Source: RGZA01 sp964568585
GTDB lineage: Bacteria; Pseudomonadota; Alphaproteobacteria; UBA9219; RGZA01
NCBI GenBank assembly: GCA_964568585.1
Contig: CAZMQI010000001.1
Span: forward strand, 108,954 to 172,953
DNA: 64,000 bases
Direction: 5' to 3'
Position 1 is the first letter of the stretch. Each line of letters begins with the position of its first letter. The position numbers and the translations under genes were made by a program. This document shows positions 1 through 8,178 of the stretch, piece after piece. The notes under the pieces were generated by a model. It did no database searches and was not told where the DNA came from. It saw only the letters and a program-made list of their open reading frames with translations.

Positions 1-693
1 GTGGAAGGCATTGGTGAAGATTTCATTCCAAAAAACTGCGATCTCAGCCTTGTCAAAAAAGCCTACACGATTTCCGATACCGAAAGCATCGCAACTGCCC
101 GTGATGTATTAAAGATGGAAGGCATCATCTGCGGTTCTTCATCTGGCACATTGGTTGCAGCGGCGCTGCGTTATTGCCGCGCACAAAAAACGCCGAAACG
201 CGTGGTCAGCTTTATCTGCGATAGCGGCAACAAATACCTTTCCAAAATCTATAATGAATACTGGCTTGATGATCATGGCTTGGTGATCAAGAAAAAAGCG
301 CATGATTTGCGTGATTTAATTACCCGCCCCCATACCGGCAAAAACGCCATCACCATCATGCCGGAAGACACATTACAAGCCGCCTACCGCAAGATGCGTA
401 TGTATGACGTATCGCAATTACCGGTAATGGATAGGGGCAAGCTAGTCGGCATCGTCAATGAAACCGATATTTTATTGGCCATTACCGGCAACCCTAAAGG
501 GTTCGGCATTGAAGTATCCCAAGCCATGACCAAAAACCTGCACACCATTCAAATGGACAAGTCGATGGAAGATTTGCTGCCCATTTTTGAACGCGGTATG
601 GTCGCTATTATTATGGATAAGCACGAATTCCTCGGCATCATTACACCGATTGATTTGCTTCAATATCTTCGTAAACGCACAGGTGTAGCATGA
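1..693 (+). CDS. Cystathionine beta-synthase, C-terminal part (5' end outside window)
   Basis: This PLP-dependent enzyme condenses serine (or an activated serine) with homocysteine to give cystathionine, the first step of reverse transsulfuration in the cytoplasm. The frame is open from base 1, so the GTG there is probably an internal codon and the PLP-lysine domain lies upstream. What is visible is the end of the PLP fold (GIICGSSSGTLVAAAL, with a glycine/serine-rich cofactor-phosphate-type loop) up to about residue 95. Two CBS (Bateman) repeats follow at about residues 110-165 and 170-228. The CBS pair matches long cystathionine beta-synthases rather than short cysteine synthases, but a CBS-domain cysteine synthase cannot be excluded. 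Its stop overlaps the next start by 4 nt (ATGA), so it is coupled to the downstream cystathionine enzyme, which supports the pathway assignment. Confidence 0.85.
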   Translation: MEGIGEDFIPKNCDLSLVKKAYTISDTESIATARDVLKMEGIICGSSSGTLVAAALRYCRAQKTPKRVVSFICDSGNKYLSKIYNEYWLDDHGLVIKKKAHDLRDLITRPHTGKNAITIMPEDTLQAAYRKMRMYDVSQLPVMDRGKLVGIVNETDILLAITGNPKGFGIEVSQAMTKNLHTIQMDKSMEDLLPIFERGMVAIIMDKHEFLGIITPIDLLQYLRKRTGVA

Positions 694-1871
694 CCCAAGG
701 TAACAATCTTAAGCGTGATAACAAAAATTGGGGTTTTGATACCCGTGCCATCCATGCCGAACAACATGCGGATGAAACAACAGGCGCTGTCATCACGCCT
801 ATCTATGCGACATCAACCTATGCACAAACGGCTCCGGGCGAACATAAGGGCTTTGATTACGGACGCAGCCATAATCCCACCCGCTTTGCCTATGAACGCG
901 CGGTCACCAATTTGGAAGGTGGTAGTGCCGGTTTTGCATTTGCATCAGGCATGGCGGCATCATCCACCGTGCTGGAATTACTTGAAGCAGGCTCGCACGT
1001 TATTGCAATGAATGATTTATATGGCGGCACGTACCGCTTATTCGAGCGCGTACGTAAACATTCCGCCAAGCTTGAATTCAGCTATGTCGATTTAACAGTG
1101 CCAGGTGAATTGGAAAAAGCCATTCGCCCGAACACGCGCATGATATGGGTTGAAACACCAACCAACCCGCTGCTCAAGCTGGTTGATTTAAAAGCCGTAG
1201 CCGCGATTGCCAAGAAACACAAATTAATCGCGGTTGCGGATAACACCTTCGCGAGCCCATATGTGCAGCAACCGCTCAGCCTTGGCTTCGATGTGGTAGT
1301 ACATTCCGCAACAAAATACCTCAGCGGGCATTCCGATATCATCGGCGGCATTGCGGTTGCAGGAAACAATCCCGAAATCGCCGAACGTCTTGGCTTCTTG
1401 CAGAATGCAACAGGCGCGATTTCCGGTCCGTTTGACAGTTTCCTCGCGCATCGCGGATTAAAGACACTTGGCCTGCGTATGGAGCGGCATTGCCGGAATG
1501 CGATGGCAATTGCCACCTTCCTTTCAAACCACCGCGGCATTGAACGCGTAATATATCCTGGCTTACCCAGCCATCCGCAACACGCCTTAGCCAAACAGCA
1601 AATGAGTAATTATGGCGGCATGGTTTCTGCCATCCTGAATGGCGGCGAAGCCGCAGCCAAGAAGATGCTCTCGAACTGCCATGTATTCACGCTGGCCGAA
1701 AGTCTTGGCGGCATTGAAAGCCTGATTGAACACCCTGCCATCATGACCCATGCCAGCATTCCGGCCGATGTGCGGAAGAAGCACGGGATTGAAGACGGCC
1801 TTATCCGCCTTTCGGTTGGCATAGAAAACGAAGCCGACCTCATCAAAGATTTGGAAAGCGCATTGGCGTAA
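690..1871 (+). CDS. Cystathionine gamma-lyase / gamma-synthase family PLP enzyme
   Basis: This is a 393-residue member of the Cys/Met metabolism PLP family, a normal length for the family. The Schiff-base lysine is K209 in the motif SATKYLSGHSD. Other family motifs are YGRSHNPTR near residue 57, FASGMAAS near 83, and the C-terminal RLSVGIE that contacts the substrate carboxylate. The enzyme acts on cystathionine or O-acyl-homoserine in the cytoplasm. Because its start overlaps the cystathionine beta-synthase stop by 4 nt, it probably completes reverse transsulfuration (cystathionine to cysteine plus 2-oxobutyrate) as a gamma-lyase. Sequence alone does not separate lyase from synthase here, so no symbol is given. 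The start is the ATG in the overlap. Confidence 0.88.
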   Translation: MTQGNNLKRDNKNWGFDTRAIHAEQHADETTGAVITPIYATSTYAQTAPGEHKGFDYGRSHNPTRFAYERAVTNLEGGSAGFAFASGMAASSTVLELLEAGSHVIAMNDLYGGTYRLFERVRKHSAKLEFSYVDLTVPGELEKAIRPNTRMIWVETPTNPLLKLVDLKAVAAIAKKHKLIAVADNTFASPYVQQPLSLGFDVVVHSATKYLSGHSDIIGGIAVAGNNPEIAERLGFLQNATGAISGPFDSFLAHRGLKTLGLRMERHCRNAMAIATFLSNHRGIERVIYPGLPSHPQHALAKQQMSNYGGMVSAILNGGEAAAKKMLSNCHVFTLAESLGGIESLIEHPAIMTHASIPADVRKKHGIEDGLIRLSVGIENEADLIKDLESALA

Positions 1872-2027
1872 CCACGTCTAATTAGGACACCCACTGTCTT
1901 CATATACAACATTCATGCAATGCTAGAAGTCATTGTTTTATAAGAGGATGATTTTTTATTTATTTAGGTTATTATTACCAGTGGGCACTATAACCGATAT
2001 GAAACAACCATATATAAGGAATATCGT

Positions 2028-2249
2028 TTGGAAGACTTTGTAGTAAAAGACAGCAACGGCACCGTGTTGGTAGATGGCGATAGCGTGACACTTATCAAAG
2101 ACCTGCCTGTAAAAGGAACATCCGTAACGCTTAAACGCGGCACGCTCGTCAAAGGCATCCGCCTGACCGATAATGATGAATTAGTGGAATGCAACGTACA
2201 AAAAGTAAAAGGGCTAGTTCTCAAGACCTGCTTTTTGAAAAAAGCTTAA
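2028..2249 (+). CDS. PhnA/YjdM-like small protein (C-terminal domain only)
   Basis: This 73-residue protein resembles the C-terminal domain of PhnA (YjdM), once linked to alkylphosphonate use but of uncertain function. The run VKDSNGTVLVDGDSVTLIKD followed by LPVKG, KRGTLVKGIRL and CNVQKVKGLVLKT is characteristic. The N-terminal zinc-ribbon of full-length PhnA is absent, so this is the short form. The start is TTG at 2028, chosen because AAGGA sits at 2016-2020 with a 7-nt gap and no ATG is better placed. Its stop overlaps the stop of the convergent DUF1513-like gene by 4 nt. The 156 nt upstream, after the cystathionine enzyme, are AT-rich and show nothing I can name. Confidence 0.75.
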   Translation: MEDFVVKDSNGTVLVDGDSVTLIKDLPVKGTSVTLKRGTLVKGIRLTDNDELVECNVQKVKGLVLKTCFLKKA

Positions 2250-3364
2250 ACGGTTTCGATAATTGAATGCGGGTTTTGAAAACCTGCTTTGCACTCATTC
2301 GGCAACAATTTCATTTTGGTGAACTCCGGATCAATCCAGACCAGCCGTTGATCACTGCCGATATAACCCTTTAATGTGTCATCCCACACCATGCCTTTGA
2401 ACGGTGCATCAATCGATTTAAGGACCTTATCGTTCACCAAATCGATAAGCACGATATTCCCCGCAAGCGGATTGGTCACAACGGCGCGCGTATGATCATC
2501 ATTCAATGTCACACTCAATATTTCGCCTTTAATCTGGCGCCCCAAATCCTTACCCCAATTCAGCACACGCAACGGCTGAACGCCATCAACGCTGATATAG
2601 ACATACCCGCTATTATTGGGGTCGGCAGTACGCATATCCGCTGTTCCCATCTGGCGCAACGGGCCTGATAGCGCGATAATTTTCCCGTGTTTGGTTACTT
2701 GAAAATGGCCAATTACTTGCTGGGGGTCATCAATGGTCAACTCTCTCACGATATCGCCCTTACCCGCAATATCTACAAAAGTGATGGATGATTTTGCAAC
2801 CCGCAACCCCTTGCGTGGATCGCCACGCTCATCTGCTTTTATGCCGGAGGCAGCAATCGCCAATGTGTTATCGGCAACACGGTGACAATCATGAAGGCCA
2901 CCGGGCGTCACATAAATCTCTTCGCCCGGCTGATAGGTTTCAGGATCATAAGCAGCATAATATCCCTTGCCTGTGTCGAGCGAAACGCGGGCAAGATAGA
3001 ATGCACCCTTTTCTTTAATGTAACTGCCATGCCCATAAAACCAATTATTACCCGCACTGCTGATTGGTGTAACAATTTCAGTATCAAAATCCACTATGGC
3101 TGCATGTGCGCCCCACTTTTCCATCCCAAGGTAACGTGATGGATATTTTGGATGACGGATGAACGTATGCGCTGGAAAGCCAAGCTCGATTTCTTTGGTT
3201 GTCTGTGTTGTCAGATTTGCAAATACAGCTTTGTTTGAAGACCCGACGACAATACGTTCTTGTGCTGCGGCACGCGCCGCAAATACATGAAGCGGATTGA
3301 TGGCCGAACCGGCAGCACAAATCGCCATGACGTATTTTAGAAAATCGCGCCGCGAATAATCCAT
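2246..3364 (-). CDS. Tat-exported DUF1513-like protein, copy 1 (beta-propeller-like)
   Basis: The 372-residue protein begins with a twin-arginine signal (SRRDFLKYVMA, then a hydrophobic stretch and an A-x-A-type end near residue 30), so it is probably exported folded. The mature part matches the DUF1513 pattern: WFYGHG, DTGKGYYAAYD, PGGLHDCHR and a repetitive beta-rich layout suggesting a propeller. In Pseudomonas, DUF1513 proteins sit near imelysin and di-haem proteins. No such partner is seen here and the function is unknown. An upstream ATG would add 33 residues ahead of the Tat motif. I chose ATG at 3364 because it places the RR motif at residues 5-6 and gives exactly the length of the neighbouring paralogue. 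It lies 46 nt downstream of copy 2 on the same strand. Confidence 0.7.
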   Translation of the reverse strand: MDYSRRDFLKYVMAICAAGSAINPLHVFAARAAAQERIVVGSSNKAVFANLTTQTTKEIELGFPAHTFIRHPKYPSRYLGMEKWGAHAAIVDFDTEIVTPISSAGNNWFYGHGSYIKEKGAFYLARVSLDTGKGYYAAYDPETYQPGEEIYVTPGGLHDCHRVADNTLAIAASGIKADERGDPRKGLRVAKSSITFVDIAGKGDIVRELTIDDPQQVIGHFQVTKHGKIIALSGPLRQMGTADMRTADPNNSGYVYISVDGVQPLRVLNWGKDLGRQIKGEILSVTLNDDHTRAVVTNPLAGNIVLIDLVNDKVLKSIDAPFKGMVWDDTLKGYIGSDQRLVWIDPEFTKMKLLPNECKAGFQNPHSIIETV

Positions 3365-3410
3365 ATATAAAAAGCTCGTGCCGAAGAAATCTGTTTTTGA
3401 AAAGCTGTAC

Positions 3411-4529
3411 TTAGACTGTTTCGAAAATTGAATGAGAACTGCTGAACCCCGGCTTGCATTCAATAGGCAGGCGGGTCATTTTTTTGAAGTCAGGATCAAT
3501 CCAGACCAAATTCCGTTCAGATCCGATATACCCTTTTAACGTTGGGTCCCAGACAATTCCTCTAAATGGCGCATCAATTGACCTGATAACTTTATCATTC
3601 ACGATATCAAGTAACATCACATTTCCTGCAAGCGGATTGGTCACCGCCGCCCGCGTGTGGTCATCATTCAAGGCAATGCTTAATATCTCGCCCTTGATTT
3701 GACGGTTTAATTGATATCCCCAATCCAGCAACTTAAGCGGCTCTTTTCCATCCTTGCTGATATAGATATAGCCACTATTGTCCTTGCTGGCGGTACGCAT
3801 GTCATTGCCCTTAAACTGGCGCACGGGGCTAGTCAGCGCAATGATTTTTCCATGCTTAGTCACTTCAAAATGACCAATAATCTGTTCCTTATCATCAATC
3901 GTCAATTCTCGGGTAACCTTCCCCGAACCGATGATATCAACAAATGTAAGGGCCGATTTTGCAACACGATTGCCCTTACGGGGGTCACCATAATCATCAG
4001 CTTTCATACCGGAACTGGTCACGGCAAACGTATTATCTGCCATACGGTGACATTCATGAAGCCCCCCGGGCGTTGTCAGAATTGCTTCGCCCGGCTCGAA
4101 GGTTTCATGATCATACGCGACCATATAGCCCTTACCTGTGTCCAAGGAAACACGTGACACATAGAATGCTTTCTTTTCTGCTACATAGCGGCCATGCCCA
4201 TAGAAATGATTTTTTCCGCCACTCGAGAGTTGTTTCACTTCTTCGGTATCAAAATCCACCACGGCAGCATGCGGTCCCCATTTTTCCATAGCCAAATAAC
4301 GCATTGGATATTTTGGGTGACGCAACAAGCTATGCGCCAGAAACCCGATTTCAATATGCTTGGCAGTTTGCTTTGTAAGATTGGCACACACCGCTTTGGA
4401 GAGTGAACCAACCACCAGAAATTCTTGTGAAGACGCCGTTGCTGCAACCACGCGAAGTGGATCTATGGCCACGCCGGTGGCCGAAAGTGCCATGACATAT
4501 TTCAGAAAATCGCGCCGTGAATGCTCCAT
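3411..4529 (-). CDS. Tat-exported DUF1513-like protein, copy 2
   Basis: This is a 372-residue paralogue of the next gene downstream. The two align without gaps over their whole length and are roughly two thirds identical by eye, including the Tat motif SRRDFLKYVMA, HFYGHG, SLDTGKGY, PGGLHECHR, KHGKIIAL, RQIKGEILS and the identical ending S-x-x-ETV pattern. Tandem duplication is therefore the simplest origin. Export through Tat to the periplasm is inferred. The substrate and partner are unknown, and a bound cofactor or metal is plausible for a Tat substrate but not shown. The unrelated N-termini outside the Tat motif support the ATG at 4529 as start. Confidence 0.7.
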   Translation of the reverse strand: MEHSRRDFLKYVMALSATGVAIDPLRVVAATASSQEFLVVGSLSKAVCANLTKQTAKHIEIGFLAHSLLRHPKYPMRYLAMEKWGPHAAVVDFDTEEVKQLSSGGKNHFYGHGRYVAEKKAFYVSRVSLDTGKGYMVAYDHETFEPGEAILTTPGGLHECHRMADNTFAVTSSGMKADDYGDPRKGNRVAKSALTFVDIIGSGKVTRELTIDDKEQIIGHFEVTKHGKIIALTSPVRQFKGNDMRTASKDNSGYIYISKDGKEPLKLLDWGYQLNRQIKGEILSIALNDDHTRAAVTNPLAGNVMLLDIVNDKVIRSIDAPFRGIVWDPTLKGYIGSERNLVWIDPDFKKMTRLPIECKPGFSSSHSIFETV

Positions 4530-4590
4530 ACAATCATCATATTTTCAAATAGTTAACAAATTATTTGATAAACATCATGCCTGAAAAGCT

Positions 4591-5244
4591 TCATTTTACC
4601 GTTATTTCAGCCATCACTTCGTTGCGACGCATGAACGGCAACGTCCAAGGCGGGTTGAAAAACGCGTATTGAACCGATGACAGGGTATTTAAGCTCTTCG
4701 TAACCATGAATTTTTTTAGAATATCGGTTTGTGTTTGCAAAACCTCGTTAGTCGCAAAACCTGAAAAACGTAACACCGCAAATCGCTTGGATGGCAATTC
4801 TTTTATCTTCACCATTGCATTATTTGGTTTTGGCAATGTCTGCAACGTATATTCGCTTGGCATCACAAACTGCACCACCCATTTATTATCGCTGCCGCTT
4901 TGCAGCACAGGCGCTGTCATCGCAATCGGCTGGGATTTTTTTTGCTCAGCTTGTTGAATGACAGGCGCCGTCATCGCAACTTGTTGCGAGGGCCCATTAT
5001 TACCGAAAATGAAATCTGCAATCAGACGAAAACCTTGCTTAATTGCTTCCTGACGCTCGCCACTCACTTCAACTTCAGCGACAATCGCGGGTGCATAATC
5101 ACGGATTTCGATGTTATCGTGTTTTTCTACGACGGTGTATTTTGCTTGCTCAACATTAGTCACAGCGCTATCCCATACAAAAAAAGCAACGACCGCAACA
5201 ACAACTAAACCCAAGATTATTTTACCTGTCATTTTAACATCCAT
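4591..5244 (-). CDS. SOUL haem-binding family protein, membrane-anchored
   Basis: The 217-residue protein has one N-terminal membrane segment (about residues 6-24, IILGLVVVAVVAFFVW) followed by a SOUL/HBP domain. Family signatures are YTVVEKHDNIEIRDYAPAIVAEVEV near residues 36-60, split here by eye, the repeated VAMTAPV and IAMTAPVL motifs, and the C-terminal LPFMRRNEV. SOUL proteins bind haem or other ligands in some eukaryotes, but their bacterial role is not settled. The N-terminal anchor suggests the domain faces the periplasm. The start at 5244 is the first ATG, and a second ATG five codons in is equally possible. It is transcribed towards the DUF1513 pair with a 61-nt gap, so co-transcription is possible. 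Confidence 0.85.
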   Translation of the reverse strand: MDVKMTGKIILGLVVVAVVAFFVWDSAVTNVEQAKYTVVEKHDNIEIRDYAPAIVAEVEVSGERQEAIKQGFRLIADFIFGNNGPSQQVAMTAPVIQQAEQKKSQPIAMTAPVLQSGSDNKWVVQFVMPSEYTLQTLPKPNNAMVKIKELPSKRFAVLRFSGFATNEVLQTQTDILKKFMVTKSLNTLSSVQYAFFNPPWTLPFMRRNEVMAEITVK

Positions 5245-5325
5245 ACGTGTTGGTTTATCGCGCCATCCTTAAATAGGCCTAAAAAACCTTTTTGCCAGCG
5301 TCAAAAGCATTGTTACCATTAAATA

Positions 5326-5354
5326 TTGACAAAAAACGTGTTTCTAATGAAAAT
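5326..5354 (+). promoter_or_regulatory. Sigma-70-like promoter for leader RNA A
   Basis: A perfect TTGACA (5326-5331) is followed after 17 nt by GAAAAT (5349-5354), four of six bases matching TATAAT. Predicted transcription would start near 5361, about 18 nt before the P1 stem of the pseudoknot. The second leader copy has the same arrangement, which raises confidence. Confidence 0.55.
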
Positions 5355-5378
5355 GATGTTGGTTCGTGAAAACGTCCC

Positions 5379-5425
5379 CGTAGGATTTGAGGGTCAGCTT
5401 GCAACTACGCTAAAAATGCTAAAGC
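5379..5425 (+). promoter_or_regulatory. SAM-II-like riboswitch pseudoknot, leader A
   Basis: P1 is CGTAG (5379-5383) with CTACG (5405-5409). The 21-nt loop opens with GATTTGAGGG and ends GCTTGCAA. The loop segment GCTTGC (5397-5402) pairs with GCTAAAGC (5418-5425) as P2 across an A-rich linker (5410-5417), making an H-type pseudoknot. GATTTG, GCTTGCA and GCTAAAG are the hallmark conserved blocks of SAM-II riboswitches as I know them. The copy at 54.9 kb keeps the loop almost unchanged and has compensating changes at two P1 pairs. SAM-II normally controls methionine or SAM genes by occluding the ribosome site. Here the next long gene is an uncharacterised protein, so ligand and mechanism are inferred only. 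Confidence 0.72.
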
Positions 5426-5521
5426 GCTACGGCGAGGAAAGACGTGAAGTCCTCGAATAGCATGAGTTACCATGCTATGCGCTGTAGTCCCCGGTTGAGG
5501 CGGATTTCATTTGTCTGCGCC
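5426..5521 (+). other. Conserved structured 3' extension of leader A
   Basis: Directly after the pseudoknot, GCTACGGC (5426-5433) pairs with GCTGTAGT (5481-5488) over 8 bp. This stem encloses two hairpins: GAGGA/TCCTC (5434-5438 with 5450-5454) and an 8-bp stem of ATAGCATG with CATGCTAT (5457-5464 with 5471-5478). Next is GGCGGAT-loop-GTC..CGCC (5499-5521) with loop TTCATTT. The long stem, the GAGG/CCTC hairpin with CGTGA in its loop, and the TTCATTT loop all recur in leader B. Typical SAM-II riboswitches do not, to my knowledge, carry such an extension. From 5522 to the chosen start at 5627 I see no other gene. Confidence 0.6.
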
Positions 5522-5626
5522 CAGCTGTACCACAAGGACTAGTCAGCGCAGCTTATGTTCACCAACATACTCTGCATCGGGTTCAAGAAGGCGCCGCAAT
5601 GCGCTTGGTTTTTATGCAGGTTACGT

Positions 5627-8173
5627 ATGATGATTACTCTTCAACCACTTACACTTCAGATAACGGGGCCACAGCCCCGCCTGCGCGCACAACTCCAAGC
5701 CGCATGGCCGCGCAAGGTACATAGCGCGCGACGTTCCCGCGCTATTAATAGCATCACCAAACACATCAAAGATGCGCTGCCCGGGGATTACAAAGGCGAT
5801 GTAAGCGTGTTTTTAAGCAACGAAGTTGAAGAAGCACACATCCCATCTCAAGGATTTATCTATCATCTCAATCAACAAAATATTTTAACGCGGCAAACCA
5901 TCCACGAAGCGGATAACGCTGCGCTGCTGTATATCCATTATGAAACAGCGTTGGCAATGGATGAACTAGATGATGATTGTGAAGAAACAGTGCCCCAATC
6001 ACGCATCGAACAAATCAAGCAATGGCAAAAAGAAACGGTGAAAGCAGTATTCCAATGCATGGCGGATACCGCCCTCAGCATGGCGGCTCAAACCGCATTG
6101 CGTGGCACGATGGCAGGGCTGAACAAGCTTGGCGCATTACTTGCCAAAGCCAGCAGCGCAGCGACCAAAGGAAATCCAGTTGCTAAACAAACCACACAAA
6201 AAGCGGTAACGCGTGATATCGCCAGCACGCTATCGGATCTACGCAGCAATTTGAATGTTGCAAGCACCAACAGCGTGAAACCGCCGACCAAAGCACAGCT
6301 CGCCATCCGCCAACAATTGAACAAGCTGAATAAGATTACACCGCCACTGCAAAAAGCTGTTACGAAGGTCGCGCAACCGGTCAAAGCTGCGCCAAACCTA
6401 AAAACTGCACCGCTTTTGAAAACGGTTTTAAAAACAGCAAGCACCACAAAAACGGTGCCAATTCAAAAAACACAGATTAAAACAGCCGCCGCACCTATTA
6501 AAGCTGCACTGTTTGCCACGCTTGCAAAACCAGAAGTGAAATTAAACCGCGACATTAAAATCGCGCCACGCGTGAGTATCATCCCCGCGCGTGTGATAAC
6601 GCGAATTGCAGAACGCACAGCTGTGCCGAGCGTTGCAGTAACACCAACACGCTTTACATCGCATATAACCAAAGTTATCACGCAAAAAACGACCCAGCAG
6701 CAGACAACGCAGCCAGGCATTGTGGTTCCTGCCCGTATTACCACGCAGATTGCACGACCCACCGCGCGGTTCCAGATTAACCGCACCGTTATTCCAACGC
6801 TGCGTATCACGCCAACCGTCATCGCAATATATATCGCGGCTAACCCTATTGGGATTACTGTGCCACCTGCACGTACTACTCAAAAAACAGCGCAGCCTGA
6901 AAAAGCAACGCAACCTGCGGCACAGGAAACCGCTATTCTTAAAACCACTGCTCCTAAAACGATTGCTGCTAAAGCAACGAACCCAACAACCACCGCGCCA
7001 TTACAAGGCAGACCACAAGCACAACTGCAACGTATCGCAAGGCAACCCGCGCAATACTCAGCCATCGCAACGTCAATACCAACCCATCGCAACCCGCCAC
7101 GCAGTTTTAGTCACATTGCGCTTGTGCCCTCCACCATTAGCCGTGTGCATATACAACCGCGCTTTGATACTAGCAGCATAGCTGCGCCTGTCAGCACACC
7201 GCAACAAACCTATACAACTGCGCCAAGCACTCCGGTTGCACCACCGCCTTCTTTTAGTGCGCCGACGATTGAACAACCAAGAAGCGAGCCGTCACACATC
7301 GCCGCGCAGCCGCCTGCACAACCACCGGTACAACAAACTGCATTACCAACTGAAACAAAGCCAACTGAAGTGGCTGCTGCGCCGCCAACGCCAATTACCA
7401 CCACTGCGCCACCAGACAAACGTGGTGACGTGACTTCTCCAGAACACAAACAAGAACCAAAACTGCTGGACACCCAAGGAACAGCTCCTGAACCTACAAA
7501 ACCTGTAGTAAAGCCTGTTGCTCCACAAAAGGTTGATGGCACGCAAAAAGAACCGCTGACCTCACCAACTAATAACCCTATCCCACCAGTTGTGCGCGTT
7601 GGCCAGCAAGAACAGCAGAAACCAGCTATTGAAGACCAACCGACTGGTGGTGCGTTACCGCTCAACAACCCTAAAAACGGGAACCCAACTACACAGGATA
7701 ACAAGCCGCCAATCGCCCCTCCTGTTCCCAATGAACCACCCACGCCATTACCACTACCGCTACCAATACAACCACCAAAACCCGATAGAATTATTGCAGA
7801 GCCGCAAGAGCCATCAAATGTGCTTCCGTTCCAGCCAGCTAATCCTGATAAAGTAGGAAGAGCTGAGCCAGAACCCTTTAAAGAAAAACAGAATGCAGAA
7901 GTTGTTAGCTTAGAAGAAAAAAGATTAGAAAAATCCAAAAGCCTTCCACGATCACGCGTCGCTGAACGTGTTGAGGATCCACACGGCCTAATAATTAAAG
8001 TTAGCGGCGGCACCGGCACATACAAAGAATTTGTCGGATACATTGAATACAATCACATCCCATTGCTTGCCCAACCTGAAGGAAAGCCACCGTCATCACC
8101 ACCTGAACGTCCTAAAGCGCAGAAATCAGGTCAAAGCAAACTAGGAAAAGTGCTGGAAGGACCTTGCGGATAA
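5627..8173 (+). CDS. Large Pro/Ala/Thr-rich protein of unknown function
   Basis: I do not recognise this family. It is 848 residues from the ATG at 5627, preceded by GCAGG at 5616-5620. An upstream ATG at 5555 would add 24 residues but overlaps the region just after the leader hairpins. Residues 1 to about 170 look globular and acidic (ITGPQPRLRAQLQ, VSVFLSNEVEEAH, DELDDDCEE), followed by a short Ala-rich helical segment. Then comes about 500 residues of low complexity: first Lys/Ala/Thr/Val-rich with recurrent TRI and TAP-type runs, later Pro/Gln/Glu-rich. The last 60 residues include KVSGGTGTYKEFVGYIEYN, which may be a small folded end. There is no signal peptide or membrane segment. It overlaps or abuts the next gene, so the two form an operon behind leader A. 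Confidence 0.7.
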   Translation: MMITLQPLTLQITGPQPRLRAQLQAAWPRKVHSARRSRAINSITKHIKDALPGDYKGDVSVFLSNEVEEAHIPSQGFIYHLNQQNILTRQTIHEADNAALLYIHYETALAMDELDDDCEETVPQSRIEQIKQWQKETVKAVFQCMADTALSMAAQTALRGTMAGLNKLGALLAKASSAATKGNPVAKQTTQKAVTRDIASTLSDLRSNLNVASTNSVKPPTKAQLAIRQQLNKLNKITPPLQKAVTKVAQPVKAAPNLKTAPLLKTVLKTASTTKTVPIQKTQIKTAAAPIKAALFATLAKPEVKLNRDIKIAPRVSIIPARVITRIAERTAVPSVAVTPTRFTSHITKVITQKTTQQQTTQPGIVVPARITTQIARPTARFQINRTVIPTLRITPTVIAIYIAANPIGITVPPARTTQKTAQPEKATQPAAQETAILKTTAPKTIAAKATNPTTTAPLQGRPQAQLQRIARQPAQYSAIATSIPTHRNPPRSFSHIALVPSTISRVHIQPRFDTSSIAAPVSTPQQTYTTAPSTPVAPPPSFSAPTIEQPRSEPSHIAAQPPAQPPVQQTALPTETKPTEVAAAPPTPITTTAPPDKRGDVTSPEHKQEPKLLDTQGTAPEPTKPVVKPVAPQKVDGTQKEPLTSPTNNPIPPVVRVGQQEQQKPAIEDQPTGGALPLNNPKNGNPTTQDNKPPIAPPVPNEPPTPLPLPLPIQPPKPDRIIAEPQEPSNVLPFQPANPDKVGRAEPEPFKEKQNAEVVSLEEKRLEKSKSLPRSRVAERVEDPHGLIIKVSGGTGTYKEFVGYIEYNHIPLLAQPEGKPPSSPPERPKAQKSGQSKLGKVLEGPCG

Positions 8174-8178
8174 CCATC

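Noticed and set aside
5379..5521. Leader RNA A read as tmRNA, RNase P RNA or SRP RNA
   Set aside because: It lacks the tRNA-like acceptor and tag frame of tmRNA, the conserved RNase P core and the SRP tetraloop; SAM-II-like pairing explains the conserved blocks better.
5555..5626. ATG 5555 as the start of the large leader-A gene
   Set aside because: It would add 24 Cys- and aromatic-rich residues without a ribosome site; ATG 5627 has GCAGG upstream. It remains an alternative.
7210..8052. 280-codon Gly/Ser-rich minus-strand frame
   Set aside because: It is the complement of the Pro-rich coding region of the plus-strand gene, with no start signal or family resemblance.
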